The translations under genes and the position numbers were made by a program. A stretch of 64,000 nt of DNA from an uncultured Flavobacteriaceae bacterium (GTDB lineage Bacteria; Bacteroidota; Bacteroidia; Flavobacteriales; Flavobacteriaceae). The notes under the pieces were generated by a model that did not search any database, was not told where the DNA came from, and saw only the letters and a list, made by a program, of their open reading frames with translations. Positions 62,790 through 64,000 of the stretch are shown in pieces. Each line of letters starts with the position of its first letter. Position 1 is the stretch's first letter. The DNA is taken from assembly GCA_947488435.1 (NCBI GenBank), contig CANKZG010000001.1, positions 1,232,308-1,296,307 on the forward strand. Direction: 5' to 3'.

Positions 62790-63323
62790 TTACGCTAGCC
62801 TTTTAGACATTGCTAAAAATTCGAAATGCTCTTTTCCTATTTTAAAATCATGGTTTCCAATGAGTTTAAATCCATTTTTTAAGTAGAAATTTATAGCCCT
62901 ATCATTACTATTAAGCACGGATAACCAGATTTCATTACTTCCTAATTTTTTTGCTTTTTCAAGCATTTTTTTTTGCAGATTGAATCCTATTTTTAGAGAT
63001 AAAAAATCTTTTAACACATATATTTTTTGCAGTTGCGATGCCTTTTTAGTTGCAATGAATGGGGTTGGGGATTCTAGTTTCAGTTTTGCGTATCCCACAG
63101 GTAATCTATCCGCAAATGCGATCCAATATACCGTTTTTGATTTCTTTAGGCTACGTTCAATTTTAGACACCGAAAATGTTGCCTCAAGATAATGAAGCAA
63201 ATCTTCAGGATCGGTAAACAAATGGCCAAAAGTTTCCGTAAAAGTTACTCTCCCCAACAATGCGATATAGCTAGAATCACTAGCATCAGCAATTCGAATT
63301 ACAACCTCTGGTGAAGATTTCAT
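62790..63323 (-). CDS. GNAT-family N-acetyltransferase
   Basis: 177 residues: VIRIADASDSSYIALLGRVTFTETFGHLF, the acetyl-CoA loop region LQKIYVLKDFLSLKIGFNLQKKMLEKAKKLGSNEIWLSVLNSNDRAINFYLKNGFKLIG. The usual Q/RxxGxG/A loop is degenerate (SLKIGFN), so catalytic competence is not certain. Substrate unknown; resembles protease-synthase/sporulation regulator PaiA-type acetyltransferases in its first third (TFTETFG). Confidence 0.83.
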   Translation of the reverse strand: MKSSPEVVIRIADASDSSYIALLGRVTFTETFGHLFTDPEDLLHYLEATFSVSKIERSLKKSKTVYWIAFADRLPVGYAKLKLESPTPFIATKKASQLQKIYVLKDFLSLKIGFNLQKKMLEKAKKLGSNEIWLSVLNSNDRAINFYLKNGFKLIGNHDFKIGKEHFEFLAMSKRLA

Positions 63324-63372
63324 AGCGCGGAGATTATTTTAAATTAATATAAGCGCAATTTTTACTGGAACA

Positions 63373-64000
63373 CTACTTATTTAAAAGAACAGGTTTTCCA
63401 AAGCCTAGACCCTCTAACTTTTCAAGTTGTGTTGCTGCATCCCCAACAATTAAATAGATCATTTTGTCGGCATCCAAATATTTTTCTGCTAAAGTTTTAA
63501 TATCGCTAACCGTCATTTCTTTTACAATAGCCTCTCGCTGTTTTGCATAATCATCTGGGTAGTTATAGTTGCTTATATTGGTAAGCATGTTTAGTTTGCG
63601 GCCAAGCGTTTCAAAAGCTCTAGCATTGCTTTTGATCATAAAACCTTTGGTTACTTCCAAATCATTATCGACATAATTCTCACCATAGTTTTCTACGATT
63701 TCCTTGATCAAACTAACAGACTCATAAGTCACATTAGATCGTACTCCACTGCTGATGGAAAATGGTCCTTTAATAGTGGATCCGGAAAATCGAGATCCGA
63801 TACCGTAAGTATATCCCTTTCCTTCACGCAATTGTTGTGTAAATTGAGAGGCGAATCCGCCGCCGCCTAAACGATAATTTAATAATAAAGCTGGGTAGTA
63901 ATCTGCATCCGTCGCTGCTAGCGCTGGATAACCAATGCGCAATACCGATTGCTTAGCCCCAGGGACATCGTAAAAATAAACTTTAGAGGTTTCGGGTGCT
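63373..64000 (-). CDS. M16-family metallopeptidase, C-terminal part (5' end outside window)
   Basis: The frame is open to the window edge; the residues before the TTG near 63942 (KVYFYDVPGAKQSVLRIGYPA) continue the same domain, so the true start is beyond 64000. It shows the substrate-binding C-terminal M16 domain: LLNYRLGGGGFASQFTQQLREGKGYTYGIGSRFSG with the conserved R..YTYG motif, then EMTVSDIKTLAEKYLDADKMIYLIVGDA. The zinc site HxxEH is not in the visible part, so this may be the catalytic subunit's tail or the inactive partner. Probably periplasmic. Confidence 0.92.
   Translation of the reverse strand, partial: APETSKVYFYDVPGAKQSVLRIGYPALAATDADYYPALLLNYRLGGGGFASQFTQQLREGKGYTYGIGSRFSGSTIKGPFSISSGVRSNVTYESVSLIKEIVENYGENYVDNDLEVTKGFMIKSNARAFETLGRKLNMLTNISNYNYPDDYAKQREAIVKEMTVSDIKTLAEKYLDADKMIYLIVGDAATQLEKLEGLGFGKPVLLNK

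Noticed and set aside
1-64000. CRISPR array, prophage, insertion sequence with transposase
   Set aside because: No regularly spaced repeats, phage structural genes or transposase-like proteins were seen anywhere in the window.

Overview
The window (64 kb, low GC, AT-rich intergenic DNA) reads as a chromosomal segment of a marine-type member of the Flavobacteriaceae (Bacteroidota). Evidence: a SusC/SusD pair, two proteins with type IX secretion (T9SS) C-terminal sorting domains, DUF1501/DUF1800 and DUF4199/DUF6428 families, an OlsF-type aminolipid synthase, and several promoters of the Bacteroidota form TTG-N(16-23)-TAnnTTTG. Gene order is dense, with many ATGA-type overlaps and few leader sequences. 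The assignment to family is inference from gene content; no rRNA is present.

Layout. 1-8180: a small polysaccharide-utilisation locus (SusC truncated by the window edge, SusD lipoprotein, cytoplasmic GH36 alpha-galactosidase-like enzyme, sodium/solute symporter) pointing to uptake and cleavage of an alpha-galactoside. 8200-16194 (minus): ferritin, then an apparent operon of an envelope CarboxypepD_reg-type protein, two tandem paralogous MG2/TonB-plug proteins and a translationally coupled HDAC-family deacetylase. 16355-32137 (mostly minus): metG, a DUF1800-DUF1501 pair, divergent yraN and an ACT-like protein, a TlpA-like thioredoxin protein, mfd, a class V aminotransferase, pdeM and its DEXH helicase. 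32303-37515: terB-like gene, fbp, GNAT-aspartate kinase operon, bifunctional OlsF-like acyltransferase.

37510-39282 (minus): an ars-type operon (arsR, DUF6428, GNAT, thioredoxin-type arsC) with a palindromic operator but no efflux pump in view. 39363-46200 (minus): TM2 protein, VOC protein, DUF1801, DUF4199, membrane-tethered LuxR-type regulator, D-2-hydroxyacid dehydrogenase, esterase, cupin, and an MBOAT/SGNH pair for extracellular acyl transfer. 46542-61210: housekeeping genes (mgtE, rsmA, serS, ribF, pth, rplY, prs) with DUF4286, TPR, SnoaL-like and HTTM proteins, plus a large secreted reprolysin-like metalloprotease on the plus strand.

61310-61800 is the most unusual part: a promoter leads into a broken 5' half of tRNA-Leu, interrupted by a 20-nt GC-rich palindrome and followed by a small GIY-YIG nuclease gene whose stop codon abuts a complete tRNA-Leu(CAA). 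The first 26 bp of the tRNA locus are repeated exactly on both sides, as expected for a mini mobile element that rebuilds its tRNA target. The rest (61831-64000, minus) holds a DUF1697 gene with no canonical start codon, a DUF1801 gene, a GNAT gene and the C-terminal part of an M16 peptidase that runs off the window.
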